This document shows, piece after piece, positions 44,771 to 54,619 of a stretch of 64,000 bases of DNA. The position numbers and the translations under genes are program-made. Below the pieces are notes generated by a model, which did not search any database, had not been told where the DNA came from, and was given only the letters and a program-made list of their open reading frames with translations. Position 1 is the stretch's first letter; each line of letters opens with the position of its first letter. The DNA is from Sphingomonas panacis (lineage in GTDB: Bacteria > Pseudomonadota > Alphaproteobacteria > Sphingomonadales > Sphingomonadaceae), in NCBI RefSeq assembly GCF_001717955.1, contig NZ_CP014168.1:2513501-2577500 (forward strand). Reading direction: 5' to 3'.

Positions 44771-45583
44771 ATGCCAGAACTTCCCGAAGTCGAAACCACC
44801 GTGCGCGGGCTGACACCTGTGCTGGAGGGCGCGCGGCTGACGCTGGTCGAGATGCGTCGCCCCGATCTGCGCCGTCCGTTCCCCGAGGATCTGCGCCAGC
44901 GGCTGACCGGCGCGCGCGTGACGGGCCTTGGCCGGCGCGCCAAATACGGGCTGATCGACACCGATCGCGGCGACACGATGATCTTCCACCTCGGCATGTC
45001 GGGGCGATGGCGAGTCGATCCGGGCGAAGTGTTGGCGCACGATCATTTGATTCTCGAAACCGACGCGGGCCGGCGGCTCGCGCTCAACGACGCACGCCGG
45101 TTCGGCTCGGTCGATCTGGTGCTGACCGAGTCGCTCGGTGCGTATCCGCCTTTCACCACGATGGGGCCGGAGCCGCTCGGCGAGACTCTCACCGCGGCCT
45201 ATCTTGCGCGCATGCTCGAAGGGCGAATCGCGCCGATCAAGGCGATGCTGCTCGACCAGCGAATCGTCGCGGGACTCGGCAATATCTATGTGTGCGAGGC
45301 GCTGTTCCTCGCGGGCATCAGCCCCAAGCGCGCCGCCGGGCAGATTTCGCGCGCGAAGCTCGCCAAGCTGGTCGTGGCGATTCGCGACGTGTTGCTCGCC
45401 GCGATCGCGGCGGGCGGTTCGACGCTGCGCGACTATGCGCGGCCGGATGGAGAGCTTGGCTATTTTTCCAAGCAGTTCGCGGTCTATGGCCGCGAGGGCG
45501 AGCCATGTGGCTGTGGCGGCACGGTTTTACGCTATGCCGATGGTGGTCGATCGACCTTCTGGTGCCCGGAGTGTCAGCGGTAA
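44771..45583 (+). CDS. mutM: Formamidopyrimidine-DNA glycosylase
   Basis: 270 aa. The start is fixed at ATG 44771 rather than 44765 because the enzyme needs Pro directly after the initiator Met (MPELPEVET) as the catalytic amine. Glu3, Lys58 and the H2TH region (QRIVAGLGNIYVCEALFLAGI) are present. The zinc finger is C-x-C...C-x2-C (CGC, then CPEC). It removes 8-oxoguanine; DNA-repair enzyme, cytosolic. Confidence 0.96.
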   Translation: MPELPEVETTVRGLTPVLEGARLTLVEMRRPDLRRPFPEDLRQRLTGARVTGLGRRAKYGLIDTDRGDTMIFHLGMSGRWRVDPGEVLAHDHLILETDAGRRLALNDARRFGSVDLVLTESLGAYPPFTTMGPEPLGETLTAAYLARMLEGRIAPIKAMLLDQRIVAGLGNIYVCEALFLAGISPKRAAGQISRAKLAKLVVAIRDVLLAAIAAGGSTLRDYARPDGELGYFSKQFAVYGREGEPCGCGGTVLRYADGGRSTFWCPECQR

Positions 45584-45680
45584 ATGGTTGACCGGTTTAT
45601 CATGACTGGCTAAGGGGCCTGCCTTCCGGCGCGGGGAGTGATCCCTGCGCGTCATCCGAACTTCAGACTTAGAGGGCTTC

Positions 45681-45944
45681 ATGGCCAATACGCCACAGGC
45701 GAAAAAGCGAATCCGGCGCAACGCGAACCGCGCCCTTGTGAACGGCAATCGGGTCGGTCGCATCCGTACCTTCGTGAAGCGGGCGGAAGCTGCGCTCGCA
45801 TCGGGCGACAAGACCGCCGCGAGCGAAGCGATGGCACAGGTTCAGCCCGAGCTGGCGCGTGGCGTCTCCAAGGGCGTGATGCACAAGAACACCGCCTCGC
45901 GGAAATTCTCACGGTTGACCAAGCGCCTCGCCGCGCTCGCCTAA
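45681..45944 (+). CDS. rpsT: 30S ribosomal protein S20
   Basis: 87 aa, [20 protein letters not shown] onward, ending [10 protein letters not shown]; strongly basic, three-helix bundle. Lies between mutM and dnaA as in many alphaproteobacteria. Followed by an intrinsic terminator. Confidence 0.97.
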   Translation: MANTPQAKKRIRRNANRALVNGNRVGRIRTFVKRAEAALASGDKTAASEAMAQVQPELARGVSKGVMHKNTASRKFSRLTKRLAALA

Positions 45945-45972
45945 GCCGTTTTCCCCGTACCAGAATGCCGAT

Positions 45973-46003
45973 GCCCGCTTGGGGTTTCTCCAAGCGGGCT
46001 TTT
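45973..46003 (+). terminator. Intrinsic terminator of rpsT
   Basis: GCCCGCTTGG / CCAAGCGGGC stem with a 7-base loop and TTTT. Confidence 0.85.
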
Positions 46004-46399
46004 GCTGTGTCCGCGATAGATGCGGTGCGAAGGTTCGCGCCGTACCGATAGGCGTGAGCAAATCCCGGGCCAGACGGTAAGTGTCGGATTCCCCGCGATT
46101 CGCACCCCCCATCGACCCAGCCTCTTCCGAAAATAGACCGCTTTTCAGTCGGTTATAAGATTTTCGACGGGAAACCTAGGCCCGTACCGAGTCAACCGGA
46201 TTATTTCAGATATCTGACGGCTCCGGCTCTTGATCGACTCGCCGCGATCTTCATAATCGACCCTCGAAGCGCAGACGTTCGTCCGCGCTACCCAATTGAT
46301 TGAACGTCACCAACGGACGGGGCATTGCGATTCCCGGCTGGGGGAGGGTGTGTCTGAATTTGTGGCCGCGACGCGTTGCGGCCGCCGGAAAGGTGTTGC
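46004..46399 (+). promoter_or_regulatory. dnaA upstream region with candidate promoter and five GANTC sites
   Basis: About 395 bases without a gene. GANTC (the CcrM methylation site) occurs at 46087, 46097, 46189, 46236 and 46329. A plausible promoter is TTGATC (46230) - 16 bases - CATAAT (46252), with the GACTC at 46236 immediately after the -35. In Caulobacter, GANTC methylation promotes dnaA transcription. No convincing TTWTNCACA DnaA box was seen. Confidence 0.6.
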
Positions 46400-47821
46400 G
46401 TGAACGGGATCGGGGCCAGGGGAGCGTTGCGTGCGGACGACCGGGACGGACGCGGCGAGATCGCGAAAGCCTGGGCAGTGGTGCGCGCGCATCTGCGCGA
46501 ATCGGCGGGGGTGCGGCTGTTCGACCAGTGGCTCAAGCCGATTGAGCTGATCGAGGACGATACTGTTGAAGCGGTGCGGCTCGCGCTGCCGTCCGCATTC
46601 ATGAGCAACTGGGTCAGCAACCATTATGCCGACCGGCTGCTTCAGGAATTCCGCGCACAGGTGCCGAGCGTGCGGACCGTGTCGATCGAGACTCGGTCGG
46701 CGATGCCGCAGCCTGCGACGCTGCGCGCCGAAGCTTTGCCCGCCGAGGTTGCCGTGTTGCGCCCGGTGGCGGCCGCGCCGGCGCCCGCCGCCGTCGAGCG
46801 TCCGCCGCTCGATGCGCGCTTCACCTTCGACCGATTCGTCGTCGATGCCTCGAACCGGGTGGCGTTCAACGCCGCGCGCGCGCTCGCCGAGCCGGGGGTG
46901 CCGCGGTTCAGCCCGCTGTTCCTGCATAGCGGCACCGGACAGGGCAAGTCGCACCTGATGCACGCGATCGGCGCGGCGTATCTGGAGGCGGTGCCCGGCG
47001 CGCGCGTGATCCTGATGTCGGCCGAACGCTTCATGTTCGAGTTCGTCCAGGCGCTGCGCGCGCGCGACACGCACAGCTTCAAGGCGCGGCTGCGCTCGGC
47101 CGATGTGCTGCTGATCGACGACCTCCAGTTCATCGCCGGCAAGGATTCGACTCAGGAGGAATTCTTCCACACGATCAACGAGGTGATGGGCGCGGGCAAA
47201 CGGCTCGTCATCAGCGCCGATCGCTGCCCGCAGGATCTCGACGGAGTCGAGGCGCGGATCACCTCGCGGCTGTCATGTGGCCTCGTCGCCGATATCAAGG
47301 CGCCCGATCTCGCGCTGCGCCGCGCGGTGCTGGCCCGCAAGCTCGCCGATCTGCCGGGCGTGAGGGTGCCGCAGGAGGTGCTCGACCTGCTCGCCACTCG
47401 CATCACCGCGAGCATTCGCGATCTGGAAGGCGCGCTCAACCGCGTCATCGCCTATTCGCAACTGACCGGCGACGCGATCGACCTGGAGTTCGCGGTGGCG
47501 ACCTTGGGCCAAGTGTTGCGCGGCGCCGAGCGGCGCGTGACGATCGACGAGATCCAGAAGGTGGTTTCCGCGCATTTCGATCTCAAGCCGCTCGAACTGA
47601 TCTCGGCGCGCCGCGCGGTGGTGATCGCCCGCCCGCGCCAGATCGCGATGTACCTCGCCAAGCGGCTGACCACGCGCTCGCTGCCCGAGATCGGCCGCAA
47701 GTTCGGCGGCCGCGACCATTCGACGGTGATTCATGCGGTGCGCCGCATCGAGGAACTGCGCGACAAGGATCGCGATGTCGATACCGCCGTCAGGACGCTG
47801 CTGCACACGCTGGAGGGGTGA
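46400..47821 (+). CDS. dnaA: Chromosomal replication initiator protein DnaA
   Basis: 473 aa from GTG 46400 (GGAAAGG upstream). Domain I at about 18-90, short linker domain II, AAA+ domain III with Walker A HSGTGQGKSH (176-185, Ser in place of the usual Thr) and Walker B LLIDDLQFI, and domain IV with LPEIGRKFGGRDHSTVIHAV. It binds DnaA boxes and melts the origin. A position downstream of rpsT is normal for alphaproteobacteria. Confidence 0.97.
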   Translation: MNGIGARGALRADDRDGRGEIAKAWAVVRAHLRESAGVRLFDQWLKPIELIEDDTVEAVRLALPSAFMSNWVSNHYADRLLQEFRAQVPSVRTVSIETRSAMPQPATLRAEALPAEVAVLRPVAAAPAPAAVERPPLDARFTFDRFVVDASNRVAFNAARALAEPGVPRFSPLFLHSGTGQGKSHLMHAIGAAYLEAVPGARVILMSAERFMFEFVQALRARDTHSFKARLRSADVLLIDDLQFIAGKDSTQEEFFHTINEVMGAGKRLVISADRCPQDLDGVEARITSRLSCGLVADIKAPDLALRRAVLARKLADLPGVRVPQEVLDLLATRITASIRDLEGALNRVIAYSQLTGDAIDLEFAVATLGQVLRGAERRVTIDEIQKVVSAHFDLKPLELISARRAVVIARPRQIAMYLAKRLTTRSLPEIGRKFGGRDHSTVIHAVRRIEELRDKDRDVDTAVRTLLHTLEG

Positions 47822-47853
47822 GGGGGGCTTAGCCCCGTCTCTACACACCTCCG

Positions 47854-47936
47854 CCGTTCGTGCTTGTCGAAGCACGTGTCCCGCACACCGGCGACTGCGC
47901 CTTGGAGACGTCCTTCGACAAGCTCAGGACGAACGG
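47854..47936. repeat. Palindromic intergenic repeat, family C-like, copy 3
   Basis: CCGTTCGTGCTTGTCGAAGCACG at one end and TCCTTCGACAAGCTCAGGA-CGAACGG at the other, between convergent dnaA and rlmB. The outer ends match family C; the inner arm differs (CTTGTCGAAG). Confidence 0.72.
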
Positions 47937-47968
47937 TGAGGTGGGGCCAGCGAACCGTCCCCAGATAG

Positions 47969-48721
47969 CTACGGCATAACCCGCGTCGTCGCCGCGTAGA
48001 GCGCGATCGCGGCGGCGTTGGAGACGTTGAGGCTCTCCATGCGCGGCGAGATCGGCAGGCGGCCGAGTTCGTCGCAGTGCGCGGCGGTGTTCTGGCGCAT
48101 GCCTTCGCCCTCGGCGCCGAGCACCAGCGCCACGCGCTGCTGCCCCATCGCCTGTTCGAGCGTCTGCGGCGCCTCGCCGGTCAATCCGACGCGCCAGAAG
48201 CCGGCCTCGGCGACCTCTTCGAGCGCACGCGCGAGATTCACCACGCGCACCCACGGCACCATCTCCAGCGCGCCCGAGGCGGCGCGCGCGATCGTTCCCG
48301 ATTCGGGCGGCGCGTTGCGGTCCGGCGTGATGATGCCGAGCGCATCGAACGCCGCCGCCGAGCGCAGGATCGCGCCGACATTGTGCGGATCGGTGACCTG
48401 ATCGAGCACCAGCAGCGGCCGGCGATCGTCCGCACCCTGTTCGAGCAGATCGCCGAGCCAGATATCCTCAAGCGGATCGACTTCCGCCACCAGCCCCTGA
48501 TGCGGCGCGTCGGACGGCACCAGCCGGGCCAGATCGGTCACCTCGGCGTAGGTGATCGGGATCACCGGCGGGATGTCGAGGCTCGCCAGCGCCTCGCGCG
48601 TCGCCCACATCTTGCGCACGACGCGATCGGGGTTGGCGAGCGCTGCGATCACCGCATGGCGGCCCCAGAAGCGCGGCCGGCCGGCGGGTGCCTGCGACGG
48701 GCGATGTCCACGCCGCGCCAT
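47969..48721 (-). CDS. rlmB: 23S rRNA (guanosine-2'-O-)-methyltransferase RlmB-type
   Basis: 250 aa. A short N-terminal substrate-binding domain (FWGRHAVIAALANP), then the SpoU/SPOUT knot with TDPHNVGAILRSAAAF, LGAEGEGMRQ and SLNVSNAAAIALY. It methylates G2251 in the peptidyl-transferase P-loop; assignment to RlmB over other SpoU members is by similarity of the N-terminal domain. Confidence 0.9.
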   Translation of the reverse strand: MARRGHRPSQAPAGRPRFWGRHAVIAALANPDRVVRKMWATREALASLDIPPVIPITYAEVTDLARLVPSDAPHQGLVAEVDPLEDIWLGDLLEQGADDRRPLLVLDQVTDPHNVGAILRSAAAFDALGIITPDRNAPPESGTIARAASGALEMVPWVRVVNLARALEEVAEAGFWRVGLTGEAPQTLEQAMGQQRVALVLGAEGEGMRQNTAAHCDELGRLPISPRMESLNVSNAAAIALYAATTRVMP

Positions 48722-48960
48722 CAGTTCGGCGCTCCTGCGGCTTCAGGGGCGCTGGCAACGGGAGGGAGATCGGCACAGGTCATCATCAAGAATCGTCCGG
48801 ATAAGCGCGGGGATCAACGTCCCCGGCGAGGAATCTTCGCCGTTCGGTATGCGCCGCGCTGCCCGCATGCAAGTCTCGGCCGCAATTCGCCGCTGTTGGG
48901 CGTTGACAGGGGGCTTCGAGGTCGGCATTGGCACGCCTCGCTTTTTTGGCGGCCCAATCT

Positions 48961-49046
48961 GGACAGGTGGCCGAGTGGTTAAAGGCAGCAGACTGTAAAT
49001 CTGCCCGTGCAAGCGTACGCTGGTTCGAATCCAGCCCTGTCCACCA
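48961..49046 (+). tRNA. tRNA-Tyr (anticodon GTA)
   Basis: Acceptor GGACAGG / CCTGTCC, anticodon stem GCAGA/TCTGC with loop CTGTAAA (anticodon GTA), long class II variable arm, T-loop TTCGAAT, discriminator A and encoded CCA. Confidence 0.97.
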
Positions 49047-49424
49047 CCCCTTCATCCCGGGGTGTCTCCCAACGGCTCAGAAGCCGTTGTTTCCCGAGCG
49101 CCATGCAGCACGGCACGGTGCGCTCGAAGCTCATCACCATATGCCAGCGTGAAATCCTGGTTCAGCCGGGGGCAGCCACGCGCGCGCTGCTCGCGTGACG
49201 TCGGCAATCGCACGCTGGTCGGTATCCAGAGGTCGATGAGGTCGCGCGCATTCTGGTCCGGGCCGAGCGGCCGGGAAAAGGCCGTCCGCCTCAACATCAG
49301 CGCGATGAAGTTCTGTTGCACCGGATCGACCGGATCGCATCGAACCGTTCCGGGTTCCTTGCCGACGCCGCGCGCGCTGTGCGCCACGGCTGAGACGCGC
49401 GCGGACGCGCTCTCGGCCCCAACG
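49047..49424. other. Gene-poor stretch after tRNA-Tyr
   Basis: About 380 bases. A minus-strand frame (49052-49387, 111 codons) and a plus-strand frame cross it, but neither has a ribosome-binding site, a recognisable domain or protein-like composition. No repeat of the tRNA 3' end, integrase or IS was found. It may be the decayed remains of an insertion. Confidence 0.4.
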
Positions 49425-49453
49425 AAAAAAGGCGGCCCTTGCGAGCCGCCCTT
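49425..49453 (-). terminator. Intrinsic terminator of the outer-membrane protein gene
   Basis: GGCGGC / GCCGCC stem with an 8-base loop, followed on the minus strand by TTTTTT. Confidence 0.82.
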
Positions 49454-49480
49454 TCCCTACTTCCTGAAGAAGCGTGACGC

Positions 49481-50131
49481 TTACTTGAAGTGGAAGCCGA
49501 TGGTGCCCATCACGCGCTGGCGCGAGGTGTGGTCGTTATACTGCGAGAAAACGTACTGCGCGCCGACGAAGAGCGGCATCTTCATGACGTCCTTGCCGAG
49601 CGAATATTCGACGCCACCGCCGACCTGATAACCGTCGGTGCTGTAGCGATCGTACACGATGTTCTGGCCGTTCGGCGCGTCGATGCGCTTGCGCTGCTGG
49701 TTGTTGACGTAGCCGCCCTTGCCGTAAACGAGGAAGTTCGGGGTGACGAGGTAACCCGCACGCACCGCCGCGCCATATTCCTCAAACGACTTTTCGCAGA
49801 TCCGGCTGTTGCCGCCGCCGAGCGAGCAGTTCTCGTTCCAGTTGTTCGCGCGCCAGTAGGATGCTTCCGGGCCGACCACGATCTTGTCGCCGATCACGCC
49901 GTCGAAGCCGACGGTCGCGCCGTAGCCGAACTTGTCGTGGTGGCGGCCCTGCGACTGGAAGCGATCGCCGCCGGCATTGCCTTCGACGCGGAAGCCGCGG
50001 AACGTCGACGCGCCGTTCGGGCTGGTGTCCTGCGTGGAGGTGTCCGTCACGGTCGTGTCCTGGGCGGTTGCGGCCTGTGCGCCGAAGGTGGCGAGGCCGA
50101 GGGCGACGGCGGAGAGGAAAGCTTTACGCAT
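49481..50131 (-). CDS. Outer-membrane beta-barrel protein
   Basis: 216 aa from ATG 50131 (AAAGGAAC upstream). Signal peptide to about residue 24 (FGAQAATA), a Thr/Asp-rich linker, then alternating strands (GFRVEGNAGGDRF, FGYGATVGFDGVI, GAAVRAGYLVTPNFLVYGKGGY, YQVGGGVEYSLGK) ending in aromatic GTIGFHFK, the OmpX/OmpA-barrel C-terminal signature. Two Cys sit in one loop. Role: probably a small porin or adhesin-like surface protein. Confidence 0.88.
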   Translation of the reverse strand: MRKAFLSAVALGLATFGAQAATAQDTTVTDTSTQDTSPNGASTFRGFRVEGNAGGDRFQSQGRHHDKFGYGATVGFDGVIGDKIVVGPEASYWRANNWNENCSLGGGNSRICEKSFEEYGAAVRAGYLVTPNFLVYGKGGYVNNQQRKRIDAPNGQNIVYDRYSTDGYQVGGGVEYSLGKDVMKMPLFVGAQYVFSQYNDHTSRQRVMGTIGFHFK

Positions 50132-50253
50132 ACGTAGTTCCTTTGGTGTTTTTATATTCAGCGGGTGCGTAACCATCATCCGACGCGGACGATCCACCCC
50201 CATTGCGGAAAGTCGCAAGCTGTTGCTGCGGCGCAACAGATATGACGGAAGCG

Positions 50254-51378
50254 TTATGAAGCGCGGGTGAACAGGCAGGCAGGGCCGATGCGATCGAGCG
50301 TCGGGCAGCCGAGTTGCGCCATCGCCAGTTCGAGATCGGCGCGCAGGATGTGCGCGACATGCGCCACACCCGCCATGCCCGCCACGGCGAGGCCGTGCAG
50401 TTGCGGGCGGCCGACCAGCACCGCCGTCGCGCCGAGCGCGCGCGCCTTGACGATATCGGTGCCGGTCCGCACGCCGCCGTCGATCAGCAGCGGCGCCGCG
50501 CCGGCGACCGCCTCCGCCATCGCTGGCAGGACATCGATCGCCGAGGGCGCACCGTCGAGCGTGCGGCCGCCGTGGTTCGAGACGATGATCGCCTCGGCGC
50601 CGTGGGCGATGGCGATGTGCGCATCCTCGGCGGCGAGCAGGCCCTTGAGGATCACCGGCAACCGCGTGCTCGCGCGCAACCACGCGACATCGTCCCAGCT
50701 CGGCGCGTCGTCCGCGAGCCGGGTGCCGAACAGGATGCGGCCGCCCGGCGCGCTGGTCTGGCGGCGATCGGCGCCGCCGGGGAGGTTCGCGGCGGTGACG
50801 CCGGCCGGCAGCGCGAAGCCCGAGGTCTTGATCGACGCATCGACCGTCAGCACGATCGCCTCGTATCCGGCGGCTTCCGCGCGCGCGACCAGTTCGGCGG
50901 AGACCGCGCGGTCCTCCTGAAGATAGAGCTGGAACCACAAAGGCACCGGCGCGACGCCGAGCGTGCGCGCCGCATCGCGTGCGGCCTCGGCGATCGTCTC
51001 CAGCGGCACGCTCGACAGCGTGCTGACGACCATGCCGATCCCCATCGCCGCGCTCGCGCGCACGCATGCCAGTTCGCCCTCGGGGTGGGCGAGGCGGTGA
51101 TAGGCGACCGGCGCGAACAGGATCGGCGCCTGATGCTCGCGCCCGAACAATGTCAGCCGGGTATGGCCGCCGCGCAGATCGGCGAGCATGCGCGGCAGCA
51201 GGGATATCCGCTCGAACGCGGCGCGGTTGCGCGCCAGCGTCGCGGCGCTGCCGGACTGGACGTGCGCCCAGGACGCGGCGGGCATGTGGCGCTCGGCCAC
51301 GCGCTCATAGTCGGCGAGAGTCTGGAGGTCGGGCGGGATCGCCGTCAGCGGTGGCAGCGGGGTCACGTCTCGGACCAT
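50254..51378 (-). CDS. FMN-dependent alpha-hydroxy-acid oxidase/dehydrogenase
   Basis: 374 aa. TIM barrel with [30 protein letters not shown], the active-site [16 protein letters not shown] and [14 protein letters not shown]. It oxidises an L-2-hydroxyacid (lactate, glycolate or mandelate type). The start may instead be GTG 51366, which overlaps the PKHD gene stop as GTGA. Its place in an iron-linked cluster is unexplained; perhaps a hydroxyacid siderophore part is a substrate. Confidence 0.88.
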   Translation of the reverse strand: MVRDVTPLPPLTAIPPDLQTLADYERVAERHMPAASWAHVQSGSAATLARNRAAFERISLLPRMLADLRGGHTRLTLFGREHQAPILFAPVAYHRLAHPEGELACVRASAAMGIGMVVSTLSSVPLETIAEAARDAARTLGVAPVPLWFQLYLQEDRAVSAELVARAEAAGYEAIVLTVDASIKTSGFALPAGVTAANLPGGADRRQTSAPGGRILFGTRLADDAPSWDDVAWLRASTRLPVILKGLLAAEDAHIAIAHGAEAIIVSNHGGRTLDGAPSAIDVLPAMAEAVAGAAPLLIDGGVRTGTDIVKARALGATAVLVGRPQLHGLAVAGMAGVAHVAHILRADLELAMAQLGCPTLDRIGPACLFTRAS

Positions 51379-52043
51379 TGCCGCATCAGATTGTGGTAGA
51401 CCCCGGTCAGCGTGTCGATCGAACCATGCTCGGGATGGTCGCCGCTCAGTGACTGGATCGCGGTGTCGAGATCGAACAGCAGCCGGCGCTGCTCGTCGGC
51501 GCGGACCAGGCTCTGAGTCCAGAAGAACGCGGCGAAGCGGGTGCCGCGCGTTACCGGCGTGACATGGTGCAGGCTGGTGCCGGGATAGACGATCATGTCG
51601 CCGGCGGCGAGCTTCACGCGGCGATCGCCGAAGGTATCCTCGATGACCAGCTCGCCGCCGTCATACTCTTGCGGGTCGCTGAAGAAGAGTGTGCTGGAAA
51701 CGTCGCTGCGCACGCGCTCGGCGGAGCCGGGCAGCGGGAAGATCGCGTTGTCGACATGCGGGCCATAGTCGCCGCCGCCCTCGTAGCGGTTGAAGCGCGG
51801 CGGCAGCACGCGCAGCGGTAGCGTCGCGGCGATGAACAGCGGCGTCGCGCCGAGCCGATCGAGGATGCGCGCGCCGAGCTGGCGGGTGACGGCATGGTCG
51901 AGCGGCAGTTGCAGGTTGCGCTTCACCAGTGCGGCGCGGTGCCCGGCGGTGGCGCGGCCATCCTGCCAATCGGCGGTTTCGAGCAGCGCGCGCGCCTCGC
52001 GCACCTCGTCGGTGGAAAACAGCGCGGGAATGTGGAGCAGCAT
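51363..52043 (-). CDS. PKHD-type Fe(II)/2-oxoglutarate hydroxylase (PiuC/YbiX-like)
   Basis: 226 aa. Double-stranded beta-helix with iron ligands His96-x-Asp98 (HVDN) and His159/160 (SLHHVTPV), and Arg in [11 protein letters not shown] for 2-oxoglutarate. PiuC/YbiX genes regularly accompany TonB-dependent siderophore receptors, as here. Substrate unproven, presumed to be a siderophore or uptake component. Confidence 0.92.
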   Translation of the reverse strand: MLLHIPALFSTDEVREARALLETADWQDGRATAGHRAALVKRNLQLPLDHAVTRQLGARILDRLGATPLFIAATLPLRVLPPRFNRYEGGGDYGPHVDNAIFPLPGSAERVRSDVSSTLFFSDPQEYDGGELVIEDTFGDRRVKLAAGDMIVYPGTSLHHVTPVTRGTRFAAFFWTQSLVRADEQRRLLFDLDTAIQSLSGDHPEHGSIDTLTGVYHNLMRQWSET

Positions 52044-52112
52044 GATCGTGTCTTACGGCGCGGTGCGCAGAAGGGAAGGGCGGCGAACCGGGGCCCGCCG
52101 CCCGACACCGGA

Positions 52113-54503
52113 TCAGAGCTTGTAGCTGATCGTCAGCAACGCCGAGCGCGCGTCGCCGGGCGTCGCCCAGCCGTTGTTGGCGCGGATACGCGTGTAGTAC
52201 AGCTTGTCGCCGATGTTCTTGACATTGACCTGCGCCGACAGCGCCTTGGTGATGTCGTAGCTGATCGTCGCGTTGTGGACGATGTAGCCGTGCGAGTGGT
52301 ACACCAGCGCCGACGTGGTGGTCGGCGTGTTGAGCGCGAACGGTCCCTGATACGTCGCCCCATAGCCCAGCGTCAGCCCGAACGGCAGCGTGTAGGCGGT
52401 GTAGATGCTGCCCGAATCCTTGGGCGTCGCCAACAGTTCCGAGCCGCCGCCCGGATTGGGCGCCGCCACGGTGTTGGTGCAATTGCCCGATCCCGGCGCG
52501 GCGAGGCACTTGTCCGAAACCGATTGGAGCAGCTTGCTGTTGAGATGCGTGTAATTGGCGGTGATCGACCATGCCGGAGTGATGTGACCCGAAGCGCCGA
52601 GCGCGAGGCCGTTGACGCGCGAACGGCCGTCGGTCTGCTGGTCGGGCACGGTCGGATCGCCCGAGGGCACCCGGTAGCTGTCGCGTTCGTTGCGGAACAG
52701 CGCGGCGGTCAACAACAAGCCGCCATCGAACAGCTCGACCTTGCCGCCGATCTCGTAATTCTTGGCGCCTTCCGGGCGCGTGCTGCACGTTGACGACGGC
52801 ACGGTGGCGGTCGGCGTGAAGGTGCAGCTACCGTTGACGGTGCTCTGCGACGGCGTTTTCGAATTGCCATAGGCGACGTAGAGGCTCGCCGCCTCGATCG
52901 GCTTGTAGACGAGGCCGATACGGTACGAGAACAGGCTGTCGCGGTTGTAGAGCGTTGGCCCGGCGGTGGTCAGCGTGCCGAACGTCGATCCGACCGTGGT
53001 CGAATAGCTGTTGGTCTGCGACTTGGCGATGTTGCGTTCCCAGCGCACGCCGCCGTTGATCTCGAAATGGTCGGACAGTTTGGCGGCATCGAACAGATAG
53101 ACCGCGTAATTGTCGACCTGCGATTTGGGCCGCGAGGCGACGACGAAGTTGACCGGGCCGGTATAGACGTTGTTCGCGTCGGGATTGAAGATCGCATACG
53201 GCGTGATCGTCGCCGCGGCACCGTTGGCGGCGCGCTGCGAGTTGCCGGTCGCGGCATTGTAATTTTCGCGCGACAGCGAGAAGCCGACGTCGAGCGTGTG
53301 TTCGATGAACCCGGTGTTCGCCACCGCCTTCAGGTCGGTCTGCGTATAGGCGAGCTGGTTCTCGGTCGAGCGCGTGTTGCCGCGCGAGCCGCCGCTCGGG
53401 GTGAACAGCCCCGGCGCGCTGCAGACCGCGCCCAGCACGGTGCGGCCCGAGGGCAGGCAGAAATTGCCCTCTGGACCATCGGCGCGGGTGAACTGCGTCA
53501 CGTCCTGATACCGCGTCAGGTTGCGGATCGAGACCTTGTCGCTGAAGTCATGCTCGAAGATCTGCGTCGCCTGATCGAAATTGATGCGCTGCGTATCGAG
53601 GTTGCGGAAGCCGTAATAATCGGAGCGATCGACGCCGGGGATCGGCCCGCTGTAGGACGCCCCGGTCGTGCTGCCGACGATCGCGCCGCTGATATAGGGC
53701 ACGCCGAACTGGGGGATATTGGTATCCTCCTGGTGCATATATTCGAAAGTCAGCCGCGTGGACGTGCCCATTCCGAAGGTGATCGACGGTGCGACGCCCC
53801 AGCGCCTGTTCTTCTCGACGTCGCGACCGGGAATGTCATTGCGGTGGTACATCGCGTTGAGCCGCACAGCGATCGTGTCGGTCACATGCTGGCTGATATC
53901 GGCGGTGGCGCGGTAGTAATTGTCGGTGCCTACGCCGGCGGTGACGATCGACGTATCGTGATCGAGCGGGCGCTTGGTGACGAGGTTGATGTTACCGCCG
54001 ACCGAACCCGAGCCGTTGCTGACCGAATTGGCGCCGTTGGTGACTTCGATCTGCTCGACGTTGAACGTATCGGTGCGGCTGTACTGGGCACTGTCGCGGA
54101 CGTTGTCGATCGTGATGTCGTTGTTCGCCGAATAGCCGCGCAGCGTGATGCTGTCGCCGTATCCGCCACCGCCTTCGCCCGCGCCGAAGGTGATGCCGGG
54201 CACGGTGGAGAGCGCGTCTTTCAGCGACAGCAGGTTCTGCTGTTCGAGCACCTCCTTGGTGAGGATGGTGACGGTCTGCGGCGTGTCACGCAGCGGACGC
54301 GTCGCCTTTGGGCTGTCCTGCCTGCGACCGGGTGCCTGCGTGATCACCGTATCGGTTACGGTCACGCCGCCGAGCGCGGGCGCATCTTTCCGGCTGGTGT
54401 CGTCGGCGGTCTGCGCGAGCGCGGCTGGCGCGATCAGCGCGCCGACGCACGAAAGAGCGAGAAAAGCGTGCTGCCGTGCGGCGCGCGAGCTGGACTGTGT
54501 CAT
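52113..54503 (-). CDS. TonB-dependent siderophore receptor
   Basis: 796 aa from ATG 54503 (GGGGAAAC upstream). Signal peptide to about AALA-Q, plug domain with LLSLKDALSTVPGITFGAGE and NGANSVSNGSGSVGGNINLV, a 22-strand barrel, and a C-terminal strand ending LLTISYKL. The closest recognised type is Fiu/PiuA catecholate receptors. A Fur-box-like palindrome lies 38 bases upstream of the start. Confidence 0.93.
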   Translation of the reverse strand: MTQSSSRAARQHAFLALSCVGALIAPAALAQTADDTSRKDAPALGGVTVTDTVITQAPGRRQDSPKATRPLRDTPQTVTILTKEVLEQQNLLSLKDALSTVPGITFGAGEGGGGYGDSITLRGYSANNDITIDNVRDSAQYSRTDTFNVEQIEVTNGANSVSNGSGSVGGNINLVTKRPLDHDTSIVTAGVGTDNYYRATADISQHVTDTIAVRLNAMYHRNDIPGRDVEKNRRWGVAPSITFGMGTSTRLTFEYMHQEDTNIPQFGVPYISGAIVGSTTGASYSGPIPGVDRSDYYGFRNLDTQRINFDQATQIFEHDFSDKVSIRNLTRYQDVTQFTRADGPEGNFCLPSGRTVLGAVCSAPGLFTPSGGSRGNTRSTENQLAYTQTDLKAVANTGFIEHTLDVGFSLSRENYNAATGNSQRAANGAAATITPYAIFNPDANNVYTGPVNFVVASRPKSQVDNYAVYLFDAAKLSDHFEINGGVRWERNIAKSQTNSYSTTVGSTFGTLTTAGPTLYNRDSLFSYRIGLVYKPIEAASLYVAYGNSKTPSQSTVNGSCTFTPTATVPSSTCSTRPEGAKNYEIGGKVELFDGGLLLTAALFRNERDSYRVPSGDPTVPDQQTDGRSRVNGLALGASGHITPAWSITANYTHLNSKLLQSVSDKCLAAPGSGNCTNTVAAPNPGGGSELLATPKDSGSIYTAYTLPFGLTLGYGATYQGPFALNTPTTTSALVYHSHGYIVHNATISYDITKALSAQVNVKNIGDKLYYTRIRANNGWATPGDARSALLTISYKL

Positions 54504-54540
54504 TGTTTCCCCGAAACGGTTGTTGTGTGGGGGCCGGATA

Positions 54541-54557
54541 TTGCGAGTCATTCGCAA
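54541..54557. promoter_or_regulatory. Fur-box-like palindrome before the receptor
   Basis: TTGCGA-GTCAT-TCGCAA, close to the alphaproteobacterial Fur consensus TGCnAATnATTnGCA. A second overlapping site AATGC-GAG-GCATT lies at 54569-54581. Confidence 0.7.
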
Positions 54558-54619
54558 GGTCAATTCATAATGCGAGGCATTATCGCATTAAACTATTGCG
54601 TGTCTTCGATGATTTCTGG

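Noticed and set aside
46004..46399. Replication origin
   Set aside because: No group of TTWTNCACA boxes or AT-rich unwinding element was seen, so oriC is not called despite dnaA.
49052..49387. 111-codon minus-strand frame after tRNA-Tyr
   Set aside because: No ribosome-binding site or recognisable domain; kept only as a gene-poor stretch.
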